Below, one piece after another: positions 24,768 to 37,158 of a stretch of 64,000 nt of DNA (position 1 is the stretch's first letter; each line of letters starts with the position of its first letter). A program made the translations under genes and the position numbers. The notes below the pieces were generated by a model. It searched no databases. It was not told where the DNA came from and worked only from the letters and a program-made list of their open reading frames with translations. The stretch lies in the NCBI GenBank assembly GCA_947172415.1, contig OX359191.1:6758001-6822000 (forward strand), in the 5' to 3' direction. The DNA comes from Chondrosia reniformis. Lineage: Eukaryota; Porifera; Demospongiae; Chondrillida; Chondrillidae.

Positions 24768-26477
24768 TATATTACATATGATTTTCATGTTGAAGAAGAT
24801 ATCTCTGTCAAAATATTTAATTTTGTTAAAATCTGTATATCAGGTGCCCAGGAAATATGACTGTACCTGTCATAAATGCTACAAACAAATCCTATCACTT
24901 TTCTACTTGTATAATATATAAAGAGAGCTCGAGAGAGAAAGCTATTAATTTACTTAGAGTATATAGCAGACCTGATATGTACGTATAATTTTGAGAATAT
25001 AGTCATCTCTTATAAAGGAATATGCTTCCTCCTTCAAGAATACCATGCAGCTACACAATTATTCAAAATGATATATGTACATACGTATATATAACTTCCA
25101 CTGTATATATATATATATACGTACATGCAACCAATGAAGCATCCATTTTTATATACATAGTATGTCCTATTATTGTCCTATTAAGTTACAAGGAATGCAG
25201 TGGTAACAAACTAATCAAAGATATTGTACATACATACGTACATATGAATATTTGTTCCATAATGAGATTGATGGTATCATACATTGAATAGTATACTATA
25301 TGTATAATATAAAGGTTATGAACCATCATCAATGGGCCATGTATACTCCTTGGCAACCATTGTGTGTATTGCATATGTATACGTATTATGTGGTTTAGTT
25401 ATTATGGAGTATACCCTTTACTTCAATGCACATCATTGAATAATAATATAATTATGAATTAGCCTGTAAGAACTGTATTGCTTGTGGTTAATATAATTTT
25501 TAATCATCTATTATATTTAACAGCTGCATTATATGGTCACCTACGTATATATGGTATAGAGAATGTTTTAAAAAATATTGTTTATATTGTTATACTTTTA
25601 ACATTAAATTTTTAACAATATATAGCTATAGTTAGGTTTGCTGTATGTTTATATATGACTCCATTATACTGGGTGTACTCGTGTATTGTGAAATAACGCA
25701 TCGCTAATTGGGTTCACAGGTATCAATATAGTTATTCACATAGTACAATGTGCCACTTTGCTATCTTGATACTCGGTATTGTTGTACGTATAAATTTAAT
25801 TAATATGTGTCTACACATATACATATACGTATATATACTCTATCTAATATATTGAAATTGAAAGTATATATATCCTAATTATGAGGAAATTCACTGGTGT
25901 GAATGTTCATATTGAAATATATATAGTCTCTCTATTTAGTTCCACCTAATTTAGGTCATGTTTGTAAAATGATATCATTCAACCCACACTAGATACTCAC
26001 CAGTGGAACTGAGAGGAATGTGATAATGTTTTCAATAAGTATCTTTAGGTCTTGCTATGCATTTTCTGTAGACACAAAGTCTGCCATGGCATTTCTCCAG
26101 CCGACATGTTTCTTCATCAAGTTACTACCCAGGGGATCCAATTAAAGTTTTTTCTTGTTTTGAAGTTAGTTAAGCTTCATGGCTGTAATTAAGTATATAT
26201 ATACACTATCGTCACCAATTTACTCAGTCATTTGTATATATATACTGTACATGCTCATGATCACACTCCCTATGATTTCACCTTTTCACTTGTCTAATCA
26301 CCACCTTTTTCACTCTCACACATCTCTGCATCACCCTCACACACTGACATCTTACTCTAGTCCTGTACCCCCTAGTATATCTTGTCAATCCCAGCCATAT
26401 ATATATAACATTAAATAATGTGTATATAATTATGTTTTACATAGTTACATGTAAATATGAATATATAATATTCACCC

Positions 26478-26600
26478 AGGATCAATGATGGTGGATCCGA
26501 AATTCCCAGAAACAACTGTCTGGCCAAGTGGAGAAGTGAATAAAATAAATCAAACTGCATATATCCTCATCCAAAGCTCTATATAGGGTACATTGTCCTA
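26478..26600 (+). repeat. Degenerate hammerhead-like dispersed repeat, copy B
   Basis: Contains GAAATTCCCAGAAACAACTG then TCTGGCCAAGTGG, matching the complement of 18730-18785. It is followed by ATCCTCATCCAAAGCTCTAT, a dispersed segment also seen near 27722, 50168, 59132 and 61207. Confidence 0.45.
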
Positions 26601-26940
26601 AGTCTCATAAGTGTTATATGTTTTAGTCAATTACCTACATACGTACGTATATTCTTTATGTTGTCTTTATACATATATGGAAGTATTTAGACTATTTATA
26701 GAATACATTAATATGTTTTAAATACATCCTACCTACCTACACCTCAAACAGTGACACACATATACATTCAAATCCAAGATTTAGTACATTGCTCTCTGAC
26801 GTGTATAAAATCCAAATGTGTGCTCTCTTCCTATATACAGAGGATGCAGCAGTGAATTAATATAAATGTGACTTTTAAACCTGGGCCATCCTTACTTTTT
26901 GTATGGCATGTCACAATAATAAACAATCTTCATTATTATT

Positions 26941-27352
26941 ATGTCATGTGTACTGTAATTTAATTAATTTTAGCTGCAGCTGGATAAGGTTATTCCATGA
27001 AATCACTAAACTTTAATTACTGTAACATAATTGCATGTAGTTGCAAGTAGACTTTATATAGAAAGAAAGAAAGAGCCAAGTGGGTTAGAAGGGGAAGGAA
27101 GCTCCTTTATAATTACTAAAAATGGTTGCTCCTCAGTCACAAGGAAATGGCCTCCCTTTTGTATGGCTTCAAAGTGAGCAAAATGGAATAATGAGCTTTA
27201 GGGCTAGATTGGAACAACAGGCCGGGAATACTTTCTCTTATCAATATATATAGCATTACAAATCCCTCGTCTTATAATAAATCAATAATTAATTCCAGTC
27301 CATTTCTTGGTGAATATCTGGAAATTTCTTCCTTTTATGATACTCTGGATTC
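26941..27352 (-). pseudogene. RTK 3'-end relic (copy of 50278-51143 type)
   Basis: 26941-27290 is nearly identical to 50278-50635, the region downstream of the complete RTK gene. It jumps directly to 27307-27352, a fragment of the RTK C-terminal exon with its acceptor (TATACAG). The fragment encodes NPEYHKRKKFPDIHQ, as in the functional exon at 50954-51143. The rest of the exon is deleted. No gene body remains. Confidence 0.8.
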
Positions 27353-27721
27353 CTGTATAAAATTAACATTACAAATGTGCTGCATGGTATGCATATATAA
27401 TTATAATATGACACATTTAAAAGTTCGAGGCACAATCACACCATGCATACATAGGTACGTATATGTTAATTGATATACTCCAGTCAAAGATCAGCAATAA
27501 AATTGGAGTATACATAGTATTATACATAGTAAATAAGTTTAATTTTGTAATCATATGAGGTTTAGGCTTAAAGGGTAAATTATCACAGGTCCTTGAATTG
27601 AATAAATTTCGAAACTTTTTTGATCAACCCTGTCACACTTTGCCTTGTTAGATTATGAAACTTTGTGAAGTTCATTTAACAAATTTTAAACTCAAGAGAA
27701 TTCTAATACACACATAGTGTA

Positions 27722-28560
27722 CACATCCTCATCCTCATCCAAAGCTCTATAGGTTTTCCCTAAGTAGTAAGTCTAGGAAAAGAGTCTATTTGTATTCTTC
27801 CTCATAGTGATGTCAACCATGTCTATAGGAAAATGGTGTTTATGACATACCTGCCACAAATGTACTTCAAATGTAACATACATACATGTATATGCTGATG
27901 AAGACCTCCAAGTTGAAACATTCGATTTGTTTTTAAATACAATTGTTGCTGAGTCTCAATAAATTAGGATACTTATGTTTTGGCATATGTATAATATAGG
28001 TATTATAGATATGTATATATGTAGATATGTATAGGTATAGTTACAATATACTAAGGTAATCTAAATAAATAAATAATTAAATAAATAATATAATTAATTA
28101 ATTCATATGGCTCCAAGAAAGGACCTAGAAACAGAATGGGTATATTATCATAAAGTTTAAGGTATAAAACTCATTTTAAATTAAGGGATTTTTTATTTAG
28201 GCCTCCGTTTGTTAGAAAACAGAGGACAAAGTCTGCATATAAAAGGCCATAGGACTATAGAAAACCTATGGAAAATTTATATTCAAACCATGTGTTATAT
28301 TAATAAAAAATTTCAATTTGTCAGATAACTGTGAAACCAACATATATCATGGTACATGTGCATAAAAAACGTCTGGCAAAATTAAATGAACAAAATAATC
28401 AAGATATAATGATTTATATATATATAAGTTATACCTGCATGGAACATACATATATATATGTGTGAGTAAATCTTCCCAAAGAAAGGAAATCCTTCCTATA
28501 ATAAAGATGTGCATGTATGAGAGGCAAATTATTTAATAGTACTTTTATACATTAATGGTA
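27722..28560 (-). pseudogene. Patchwork of RTK intron fragments
   Basis: 27722-27890 matches 61205-61385, in the last intron of the second RTK. 27897-28010 matches the right half of the MITE at 57340-57509 with its flank. 28430-28555 matches 57565-57770, but the NIDO exon between GAAATCCTTC and GATGTGCATG is missing. Together these are rearranged pieces of at least one more RTK copy. Confidence 0.7.
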
Positions 28561-28604
28561 AGGCTAACATTCCAGAAGTGGCATACTGAAACTTAACACA
28601 TATA

Positions 28605-28678
28605 CATCACTTCTATGTTTGGGCGCATCATGGATATACTAGAAGTAGGGATCGATGCGCCCAAACATAGAAGTGATG
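28605..28678. repeat. 25-bp perfect inverted repeat at satellite edge
   Basis: The left arm begins CATCACTTCTATGTTTGGGC and the right arm ends GCCCAAACATAGAAGTGATG. The arms are perfect over 25 bp with a 24-base spacer. It lies directly before the first satellite monomer and shows no similarity to it. Confidence 0.9.
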
Positions 28679-28689
28679 CACTCACAGAC

Positions 28690-30116
28690 ACATATAGAGT
28701 ATGTCCATAAGATTTTGAAATTTTGATGGAACTTAAAATTTGCACTATTTCTCACCATACATTAACTTTGTATACCAGAATTTGAAGTACATTGAGGGCT
28801 ACAACTCTATCAAATGGAAAGATATGAAGCTGTGACTTTGCGTCAGCATTCACAGACACATATAAAGGAGTTTTTGAAATTTTGATGGAACTTAAAATTT
28901 GCCCTATCTTTCACCATACATTAACTTTGTATACCAGAATTTAGTGTTCATTGAGGGCTGTAATTCTATCAAACAGAAAGATATGAAGCTAATACTGTGT
29001 GTCAACATTCACAAATACATATAGAGCATTTCTAATGAGTTTTTGAAATTTTGATGGAACTTAAAATTTACCCTATATATCTTTCACCATACATTAACTT
29101 TGCATACAGAATTTAATGTACATTGAGGGTTGTAACTCTATCAAATAGAAAGCTATGAAGCTGTAACCTAGTGTCAACATTTACAGACACATATAGAGAA
29201 TGTCCAATGAGTTTTTGAAATTTTGATGGAACTTAAAATTTGCCATATCTCTCACCATACATTAACTTTGAATATCAGAATTTATTATACATTGAGGGCT
29301 GTAACTCTAGCAAACAGAACGATATGAAGATTACACTTTGTGTCAGCATTCACAGACACATATAGAGTATGTCCAATGAGTTTTTGAAATTTTGATTGAA
29401 CTTAAAATTTGCCATATCTCTCACCATACATTAACTTTGTATACCAGAATTTAATGTACATTGAGAGTTGTAACTCTATCAAATGGAAAGATATAAAGCT
29501 GTACCTTTGTGTCAGGATTCACAGATACATATAGAGTATGTCCAATGAGTTTTTGAAATTTTGATGGAACTTAAAATTTGCCCTATTTCTCACCATACAT
29601 TAACTGTGTACGTATACCAGAATTTAATGTACATTGAGGGTTGTAACTCAATCAAATGGAAAGATATGAAGTTGTAACTTTGTGTCAGCATTCACAGATA
29701 CATATAGAGTATGTCCAATGAGTTTTTGAAATTTTGATGGAACTTAAAATTTGCCATATCTCTCACCATACATTAACTTTGTATACCAGAATTTAATGTA
29801 CATTGAGGGTTGTAACTCAATCAAATGGAAAGATATGAAGTTGTACCTTTGTGTCAGCATTCACAGATACATATAGAGTATGTCCAATGAGTTTTTGAAA
29901 TTTTGATGGAACTTAAAATTTGCCCTATTTCTCACCATACATTAACTGTGTATGTATACCAGAATTTAATGTACATTGAGGGTTGTATATAACTCTATCA
30001 AATGGAAAGCTATGAAGCTGTAACTTTGTGTCAGCGTTCACAGATACCTATAGAGTATGTCCAATGACTTCTTAAAATTTTGATGGAACTTAAAAATTTG
30101 CCCTATCTCTCACCAT
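28690..30116. repeat. Satellite array, left block (~173-bp monomers)
   Basis: About eight head-to-tail monomers, recognisable by GAGTTTTTGAAATTTTGATG, TCTCACCATACATTAACTTT and ACATTGAGGG. Monomers here are the most diverged of the array, as expected at an edge. Confidence 0.95.
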
Positions 30117-30744
30117 ACGTATATATGTACGTCTATACAGAGAATATCCTACAATATAGAAAAATCCTTTTTGGAGCTACACTTACTTTAAAAACATTAA
30201 TTTAGCAAATTGTATCAATACATTATTCTTGAGTTAGGAATTAGACTTATAGTACAGCCGGGCCTAGTTAAAATATCGATCATATAGACATTTATAGACT
30301 ATAGTACAGGCGATAAATATCGGACCGCGTACTATCTCTAGTTTTCTGTATCATGAAAAGTCGCTCTCCTCCCTCCACCAAGACACATATTGACTGTTAT
30401 CCATTTGCCACAGTTTTGAGATGTATTGGAAATACTGCGTATGTGTGTAAAATTGCTTGGAACGATTCGCTGGTCTGGAATTAGAGTGGAATAAATTGAC
30501 GATTTCTCGAAAATAATTGGGATCAGAAAAGTCGTTCTCCTCGGCCCGTCAAGACACTTACAGGATTTTTGCGCTTTCCCCAGTTTTCAGATGATCCACA
30601 AATACTGCCTATGTCTTTAAATTTGCTTGGAACAATTCACTGATCTGGAAATAACGAGAAATGTATAAAAAAAGCCCCAACCACAACCGTTTTCTTTGGA
30701 CAAAACTTCATATAAATAGAAGCGAAAAACCTTATATAGTAGGC

Positions 30745-31134
30745 CTACCTGGACACATCTCTATGGTGGTTGCGGTTCCCATAGAGGTTGGTAGCGCTTA
30801 GACTCTGAAGCTGTCTCCTAATCGGTTGGTGCCATAGAGACGTGCTCACCAATAATCCGGATTTCGGGGGGGTTCCACGTAATGTGGGATTGGCATCTGA
30901 TATCTTAGGATTCATATGAGTCGGCCATATCGAGAAGAGCTGGTTCTTCTCACGCAAGTGACACCCAATGCTCAACTCGGCAGTAATTTGCTTCGGCAGA
31001 TTCGATAAGTTGAACGTTACCAACGATCCCGGCCTATGAGCGTCGTGGATGGTAGCGTTCGGTATGGTCCAACTTTTTTTCTTTGGAGTTTCGTTGGCTG
31101 TCGATTGGCGAAATTTCACTTTAACGAGATCCAT
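30745..31134 (-). CDS. 129-aa ORF of the satellite-embedded element, copy 1
   Basis: The predicted protein starts MDLVKVKFRQSTANETPKKK and ends NRNHHRDVSR. It is basic, with no signal peptide, transmembrane helix or motif that I recognise. The amino-acid sequence is identical in all four copies. On the - strand, TATA-like TATATAAAG lies ~120 bp upstream (31250-31275). At the 3' end the stop overlaps a good splice donor CCAG|GTAGGC (exon end 30749), so this may be a first coding exon and not a complete gene. I see no matching downstream exon in the element. Function unknown. Confidence 0.45.
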   Translation of the reverse strand: MDLVKVKFRQSTANETPKKKSWTIPNATIHDAHRPGSLVTFNLSNLPKQITAELSIGCHLREKNQLFSIWPTHMNPKISDANPTLRGTPPKSGLLVSTSLWHQPIRRQLQSLSATNLYGNRNHHRDVSR

Positions 31135-31249
31135 ATTTTATATATGGATAGAAAGTGCTTCAATAACAATCAATTACTACACAGTGCATTTCCAGTGTAT
31201 AATAAATTTTAGAAAGTATTCTAGATTTTCGGATATAGTATCGAATTTT

Positions 31250-31275
31250 GTCTTTATATACACTTTATACACCTT
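31250..31275 (-). promoter_or_regulatory. TATA-like motifs upstream of the 129-aa ORF
   Basis: The - strand reads GTATAAAGTGTATATAAAGA, two TATA-box-like motifs about 120 bp before the ATG. The same sequence is present in all four copies. Candidate only. Confidence 0.35.
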
Positions 31276-31322
31276 CTAACGGTCAGCCATATATGGTATT
31301 ACGCAATTTTCTAACAATACAG

Positions 31323-34300
31323 TACATTAACTAGAGTTCTGTAACTCTAAAGATATGAAGTTGTGACTCGGTGTCAGCATTCACAGACACATATAGAGCA
31401 TGTCCAATAAGATTTTGAAATTTTGATGGAACTTAAAATTTGCCCTATTTCTCACCATACATTAACTTTGTATACCAGAATTTAATGTACATTGAGGGTT
31501 GTATATAACTCTATCAAATGGAAAGATATGAAGCTGTAACTTTGTGTCAGCATTCACAGACATCTATAGAGTATGTCTAATGAGTTTTTGAAATTTTGAT
31601 TGAACTTAAAATTTGCCCTATCTCTCACCATACATTAACTTTGTATATCAGAATTTAAGGTACATTGAGGGTTGTATATAACTCTATCAAATGGAAAGAT
31701 ATGAAGCTGTAACTTTGTGTCAGCATTCACAGACATCTATAGAGTATGTCTAATGAGTTTTTGAAATTTTGATTGAACTTAAAATTTGCCCCATCTCTCA
31801 CCATACATTAACTTTGTATACCAGAATTTAATGTACATTGAGGGTTGTATATAACTCTATCAAATGGAAAGATATGAAGCTGTAACTTTGTGTCAGCATT
31901 CACAGACATCTATAGAGTATGTCTAATGAGTTTTTGAAATTTTGATTGAACTTAAAATTTGCCCCATCTCTCACCATACATTAACTTTGTATACCAGAAT
32001 TTAATGTACATTGAGGGTTGTATATAACTCTATCAAATGGAAAGATATGAAGCTGTAACTTTGTGTCAGCATTCACAGACATCTATAGAGTATGTCCAAT
32101 GAGTTTTTGAAATTTTGATGGAACTTAAAATTTGCCCTATTTCTCACCATACATTAACTGTGTACGTATACCAGAATTTAATGTACATTGAGGGTTGTAA
32201 CTCAATCAAATGGAAAGATATGAAGCTGTAACTTTGTGTCAGCATTCACAGACATCTATAGAGTATGTCTAATGAGTTTTTGAAATTTTGATTGAACTTA
32301 AAATTTGCCCCATCTCTCACCATACATTAACTTTGTATACCAGAATTTAATGTACATTGAGGGTTGTATATAACTCTATCAAATGGAAAGATATGAAGCT
32401 GTAACTTTGTGTCAGCATTCACAGACATCTATAGAGTATGTCCAATGAGTTTTTGAAATTTTGATGGAACTTAAAATTTGCCCTATTTCTCACCATACAT
32501 TAACTGTGTACGTATACCAGAATTTAATGTACATTGAGGGTTGTAACTCAATCAAATGGAAAGATATGAAGCTGTAACTTTGTGTCAGCATTCACAGACA
32601 TCTATAGAGCATGTCCAATGAGTTTTTGAAATTTTGATGGAACTTAAAATTTGCCCTATTTCTCACCATACGTACATTAACTGTGTACGTATACCAGAAT
32701 TTAATATACATTGAGGGTTGTAACTCAATCAAATGGAAAGATATGAAGCTGTACCTTTGTGTCAGCATTCACAGACATCTATAGAGCATGTCAAATGAGT
32801 TTTTGAAATTTTGATGGAACTTAAAATTTGCCCTATTTCTCACCACACATTAACTGTGTACGTATACCAGAATTTAATGCCATTGAGGGTTGGATATAAC
32901 TCTATCAAATAGAAAGATATGAAGCTGTAACATTGTGTTAGCATTTACAGACCCATATAAAGGAGTTTTTCAAATTTTGATGGAACTTAAAACTTGCCCT
33001 ATTCTCACCATACATTAACTGTGTACGTATACCAGAATTTAATATACATTGAGGGTTGTAACTCTATCAAATGGAAAGATATGAAGTTGTACCTTTGTGT
33101 CAGGATTCACAGATACATATAGAGTATGTCCAATGAGTTTTTGAAATTTTGATGGAACTTAAAATTTGCCCTATTTCTCACCATACATTAACTGTGTACG
33201 TATACCAGAATTTAATGCCATTGAGGGTTGGATATAACTCTATCAAATAGAAAGATATGAAGCTGTAACATTGTGTAAGCATTTACAGACCCATATAAAG
33301 GAGTTTTTCAAATTTTGATGGAACTTAAAACTTGCCCTATTCTCACCATACATTAACTGTGTACGTATACCAGAATTTAATATATATTGAGGGTTGTAAC
33401 TCTATCAAATGGAAAGATATGAAGTTGTACCTTTGTGTCAGGATTCACAGATACATATAGAGTATGTCCAATGAGTTTTTGAAATTTTGATTGAACTTAA
33501 AATTTACCCCATCTCTCACCATACATTAACTTTGTATACCAGAATTTAATGTACATTGAGGGTTGTATATAACTCTATCAAATGGAAAGATATGAAGCTG
33601 TAACTTTGTGTCAGCATTCACAGACATCTATAGAGTATGTCCAATGAGTTTTTGAAATTTTGATGGAACTTAAAATTTGCCCTATTTCTCACCATACATT
33701 AACTGTGTACGTATACCAGAATTTAATGTACATTGAGGGTTGTAACTCAATCAAATGGAAAGATATGAAGTTGTACCTTTGTGTCAGCATTCACAGATAC
33801 ATATAGAGTATGTCCAATGAGTTTTTGAAATTTTGATGGAACTTAAAATTTGCCCCATTTCTCACCATACATTAACTGTGTACGTATACCAGAATTTAAT
33901 ATACATTGAGGGTTGTATATAACTCTATCAATTGGAAAGATATGAAGCTGTAACTTTGTGTCAGCATTCACAGATACATATAGAGTATGTCCAATGAGTT
34001 TTTGAAATTTTGATGGAACTTAAAATTTGCCATATCTCTCACCATACATTAACTTTGTATACCAGAATTTAATGTTCATTGAGGGTTGTAACTCAATCAA
34101 ATGGAAAGATATGAAGCTGTAACTTTGTGTCAGCATTCACAGACATTTATAGAGTATGTCCAATGAGTTTTTGAAATTTTGATGGAACTTAAAATTTGCC
34201 CTATTTCTCACCATACATTAACTGTGTACGTATACCAGAATTTAATATACATTGAGGGTTGTAACTCAATCAAATGGAAAGATATGAAGTTGTACCTTTG

Positions 34301-35940
34301 TGTCAGGATTAACAGATACATATAGAGTATGTCCAATGAGTTTTTAAAATTTTGATGGAACTTAAAATTTGCCATATCTCTCACCATACATTACTTTTGT
34401 ATACCAGAATTTAATGTTCATTGAGGATTGTAACTCAATCAAATGGAAAGATATGAAGCTGTAACTTTGTGTCAGCATTCACAGACATTTATAGAGTATG
34501 TCCAATGAGTTTTTGAAATTTTGATGGAACTTAAAATTTACCCTATTTCTCACCATACATTAACTGTGTACGTATACCAGAATTTAATATACATTGAGGG
34601 TTGTAACTCAATCAAATGGAAAGATATGAAGTTGTACCTTTGTGTCAGCATTCACAGATACATATAGAGTATGTCCAATGAGTTTTTGAAATTTTGATGG
34701 AACTTAAAATTTGCCTTATTTCTCACCATACGTACATTAACTGTGTATATACGTATACCAGAATTTAATGTACATTGAGGGTTGTATATAACTCTATCAA
34801 ATGGAAAGATATGAAGCTGTAACTTTGTGTCAGCATTCACAGACATCTATAGAGCATGTCCAATGAGTTTTTGAAATTTTGATGGAACTTAAAATTTGCC
34901 CTATTTCTCACCATACATTAACTGTGTACGTATACCAGAATTTAATATACATTGAGGGTTGTAACTCAATCAAATGGAAAGATATGAAGTTGTACCTTTG
35001 TGTCAGGATTCACAGATACATATAGAGTATGTCCAATGAGTTTTTGAAATTTTGATGGAACTTAAAATTTGCCATATCTCTCACCATACATTAATTTTGT
35101 ATACCAGAATTTAATGTTCATTGAGGATTGTAACTCAATCAAATGGAAAGATATGAAGCTGTAACTTTGTGTCAGCATTCACAGACATCTATAGAGCATG
35201 TCCAATGAGTTTTTGAAATTTTGATGGAACTTAAAATTTGCCCTATTTCTCACCATACATTAACTGTGTACGTATACCAGAATTTAATGTACATTGAGGG
35301 TTGTAACTCAATCAAATGGAAAGATATGAAGTTGTACCTTTGTTTCAGCATTCACAGATACATATAGAGTATGTCCAATGAGTTTCTGAAATTTTGATGG
35401 AACTTAAAATTTGCCCTATTTCTCACCATACATTAACTGTGTACGTATACAAGAATTTAATATACATTGAGGGTTGTAACTCAATCAAATGGAAAGATAT
35501 GAAGTTGTACCTTTGTGTCAGGATTCACAGATACATATAGAGTATGTCCAATGAGTTTTTGAAATTTTGATGGAACTTAAAATTTGCCATATCTCTCACC
35601 ATACATTAATTTTGTATACCAGAATTTAATGTTCATTGAGGATTGTAACTCAATCAAATGGAAAGATATGAAGCTGTAACTTTGTGTCAGCATTCGCAGA
35701 CATCTATAGAGCATGTCCAATGAGTTTTTGAAATTTTGATGGAACTTAAAATTTGCCCTATTTCTCACCATACATTAACTGTGTACGTATACCAGAATTT
35801 AATGTACATTGAGGGTTGTAACTCAATCAAATGGAAATGAAGTTGTACCTTTGTTTCAGCATTCACAGATACATATAGAGTATGTCCAATGAGTTTCTGA
35901 AATTTTGATGGAACTTAAAATTTGCCCTATCTCTCACCAT
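31323..35940. repeat. Satellite array, block A
   Basis: About 26 monomers of ~173 bp (169-177; a TATA insertion in GTTGTATATAACTC adds 4). The first monomer after the element has a distinctive GTTCTGTAACTCTAAAGATA. Block A is nearly identical to block B, but has two extra monomers near 31920-32260. Confidence 0.95.
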
Positions 35941-37158
35941 ACGTATATATGTACGTCTATACAGAGAATATCCTACAATATAGAAAAATCCTTTTTGGAG
36001 CTACACTTACTTTAAAAACATTATTTAGCAAATTGTATCAATACATTATTCTCTCTAGATCTTGAGTTAGGAATTAGACTTATAGTACAGCCGGGCCTAG
36101 TTAAAATATCGATCATATAGACATTAATATAGGCTATAGTACAGGCGATAAATATCGGACCGCGTACTATCTCTAGTTTTCTGTATCATGAAAAGTCGCT
36201 CTCCTCCCTCCACCAAGACACATAATGACTGTTATCCATTTGCCACAGTTTTGAGATGTATTGGAAATACTGCGTATGTGTGTAAAATTGCTTGGAACGA
36301 TTCGCTGGTCTGGAATTAGAGTGGAATAAATTGACGATTTCTTGAAAATAATTGGGATCAGAAAAGTCGTTCTCCTCGGCCCGTCAAGACACTTACAGGA
36401 TTTTTGCGCTTTCCCCAGTTTTCAGATGATCCACAAATACTGCCTATGTCTTTAAATTTGCTTGGAACAATTCACTGATCTGGAAATAACGAGAAATGTA
36501 TAAAAAAAGCCCCAACCACAACCGTTTTCTTTGGACAAAACTTCATATAAATAGAAGCGAAAAACCTTATATAGTAGGCCTACCTGGACACATCTCTATG
36601 GTGGTTGCGGTTCCCATAGAGGTTGGTAGCGCTTAGACTCTGAAGCTGTCTCCTAATCGGTTGGTGCCATAGAGACGTGCTCACCAATAATCCGGATTTC
36701 GGGGGGGTTCCACGTAATGTGGGATTGGCATCTGATATCTTAGGATTCATATGAGTCGGCCATATCGAGAAGAGCTGGTTCTTCTCACGCAAGTGACACC
36801 CAATGCTCAACTCGGCAGTAATTTGCTTCGGCAGATTCGATAAGTTGAACGTTACCAACGATCCCGGCCTATGAGCGTCGTGGATGGTAGCGTTCGGTAT
36901 GGTCCAACTTTTTTTCTTTGGAGTTTCGTTGGCTGTCGATTGGCGAAATTTCACTTTAACGAGATCCATATTTTATATATGGATAGAAAGTGCTTCAATA
37001 ACAATCAATTACTACACAGTGCATTTCCAGTGTATAATAAATTTTAGAAAGTATTCTAGATTTTCGGATATAGTATCGAATTTTGTCTTTATATACACTT
37101 TATACACCTTCTAACGGTCAGCCATATATGGTATTACGCAATTTTCTAACAATACAGT
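35941..37158 (-). mobile_element. 1.2-kb ORF-bearing element, copy 2
   Basis: Nearly identical to copy 3, sharing ACATTAATATAGGCTATAG and CACATAATGACTG where copies 1 and 4 differ. It interrupts the satellite at the same monomer position as the other copies. Confidence 0.7.
36580..36969 (-). CDS. 129-aa ORF of the satellite-embedded element, copy 2
   Basis: Same protein, residue for residue, as at 30745-31134, with the same upstream TATA-like motifs and the same donor-overlapping stop. Confidence 0.45.
   Translation of the reverse strand: MDLVKVKFRQSTANETPKKKSWTIPNATIHDAHRPGSLVTFNLSNLPKQITAELSIGCHLREKNQLFSIWPTHMNPKISDANPTLRGTPPKSGLLVSTSLWHQPIRRQLQSLSATNLYGNRNHHRDVSR

Larger units (their letters stand above)
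24184..26940. other. AT-rich intergenic spacer
   Basis: Very AT-rich, with many TA and TACGTA microsatellite-like runs. It contains a small hairpin (24744-24765) and a degenerate hammerhead-like repeat (26478-26530). No gene that I can support. Confidence 0.5.
30117..31322 (-). mobile_element. 1.2-kb ORF-bearing element, copy 1
   Basis: The sequence departs from the satellite after CTCACCATAC and returns at ACATTAACT, so the element interrupts one monomer. It is richer in CG dinucleotides than the satellite. It contains an internal ~140-bp diverged direct duplication (30355-30490 and 30530-30660), a 129-codon - strand ORF and upstream TATA motifs. Copies are at 35941-37158, 41425-42643 and 45701-46916. 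Copy 1 differs by small indels (for example, no CTCTAGAT near 30232). No transposase or terminal inverted repeats were found, so 'mobile' is unproven. Confidence 0.7.

Noticed and set aside
31049..31279. 76-aa + strand ORF antisense to the 129-aa ORF (also in copies 2-4)
   Set aside because: It overlaps the 129-aa ORF in antisense. Its second half is low-complexity hydrophobic AT-rich sequence, and there is no promoter or splice support.
34652..35771. 64-aa - strand ORFs repeated in the satellite (also 41062-41256)
   Set aside because: They arise from reading through the 173-bp monomer and end wherever a variant base makes a stop.
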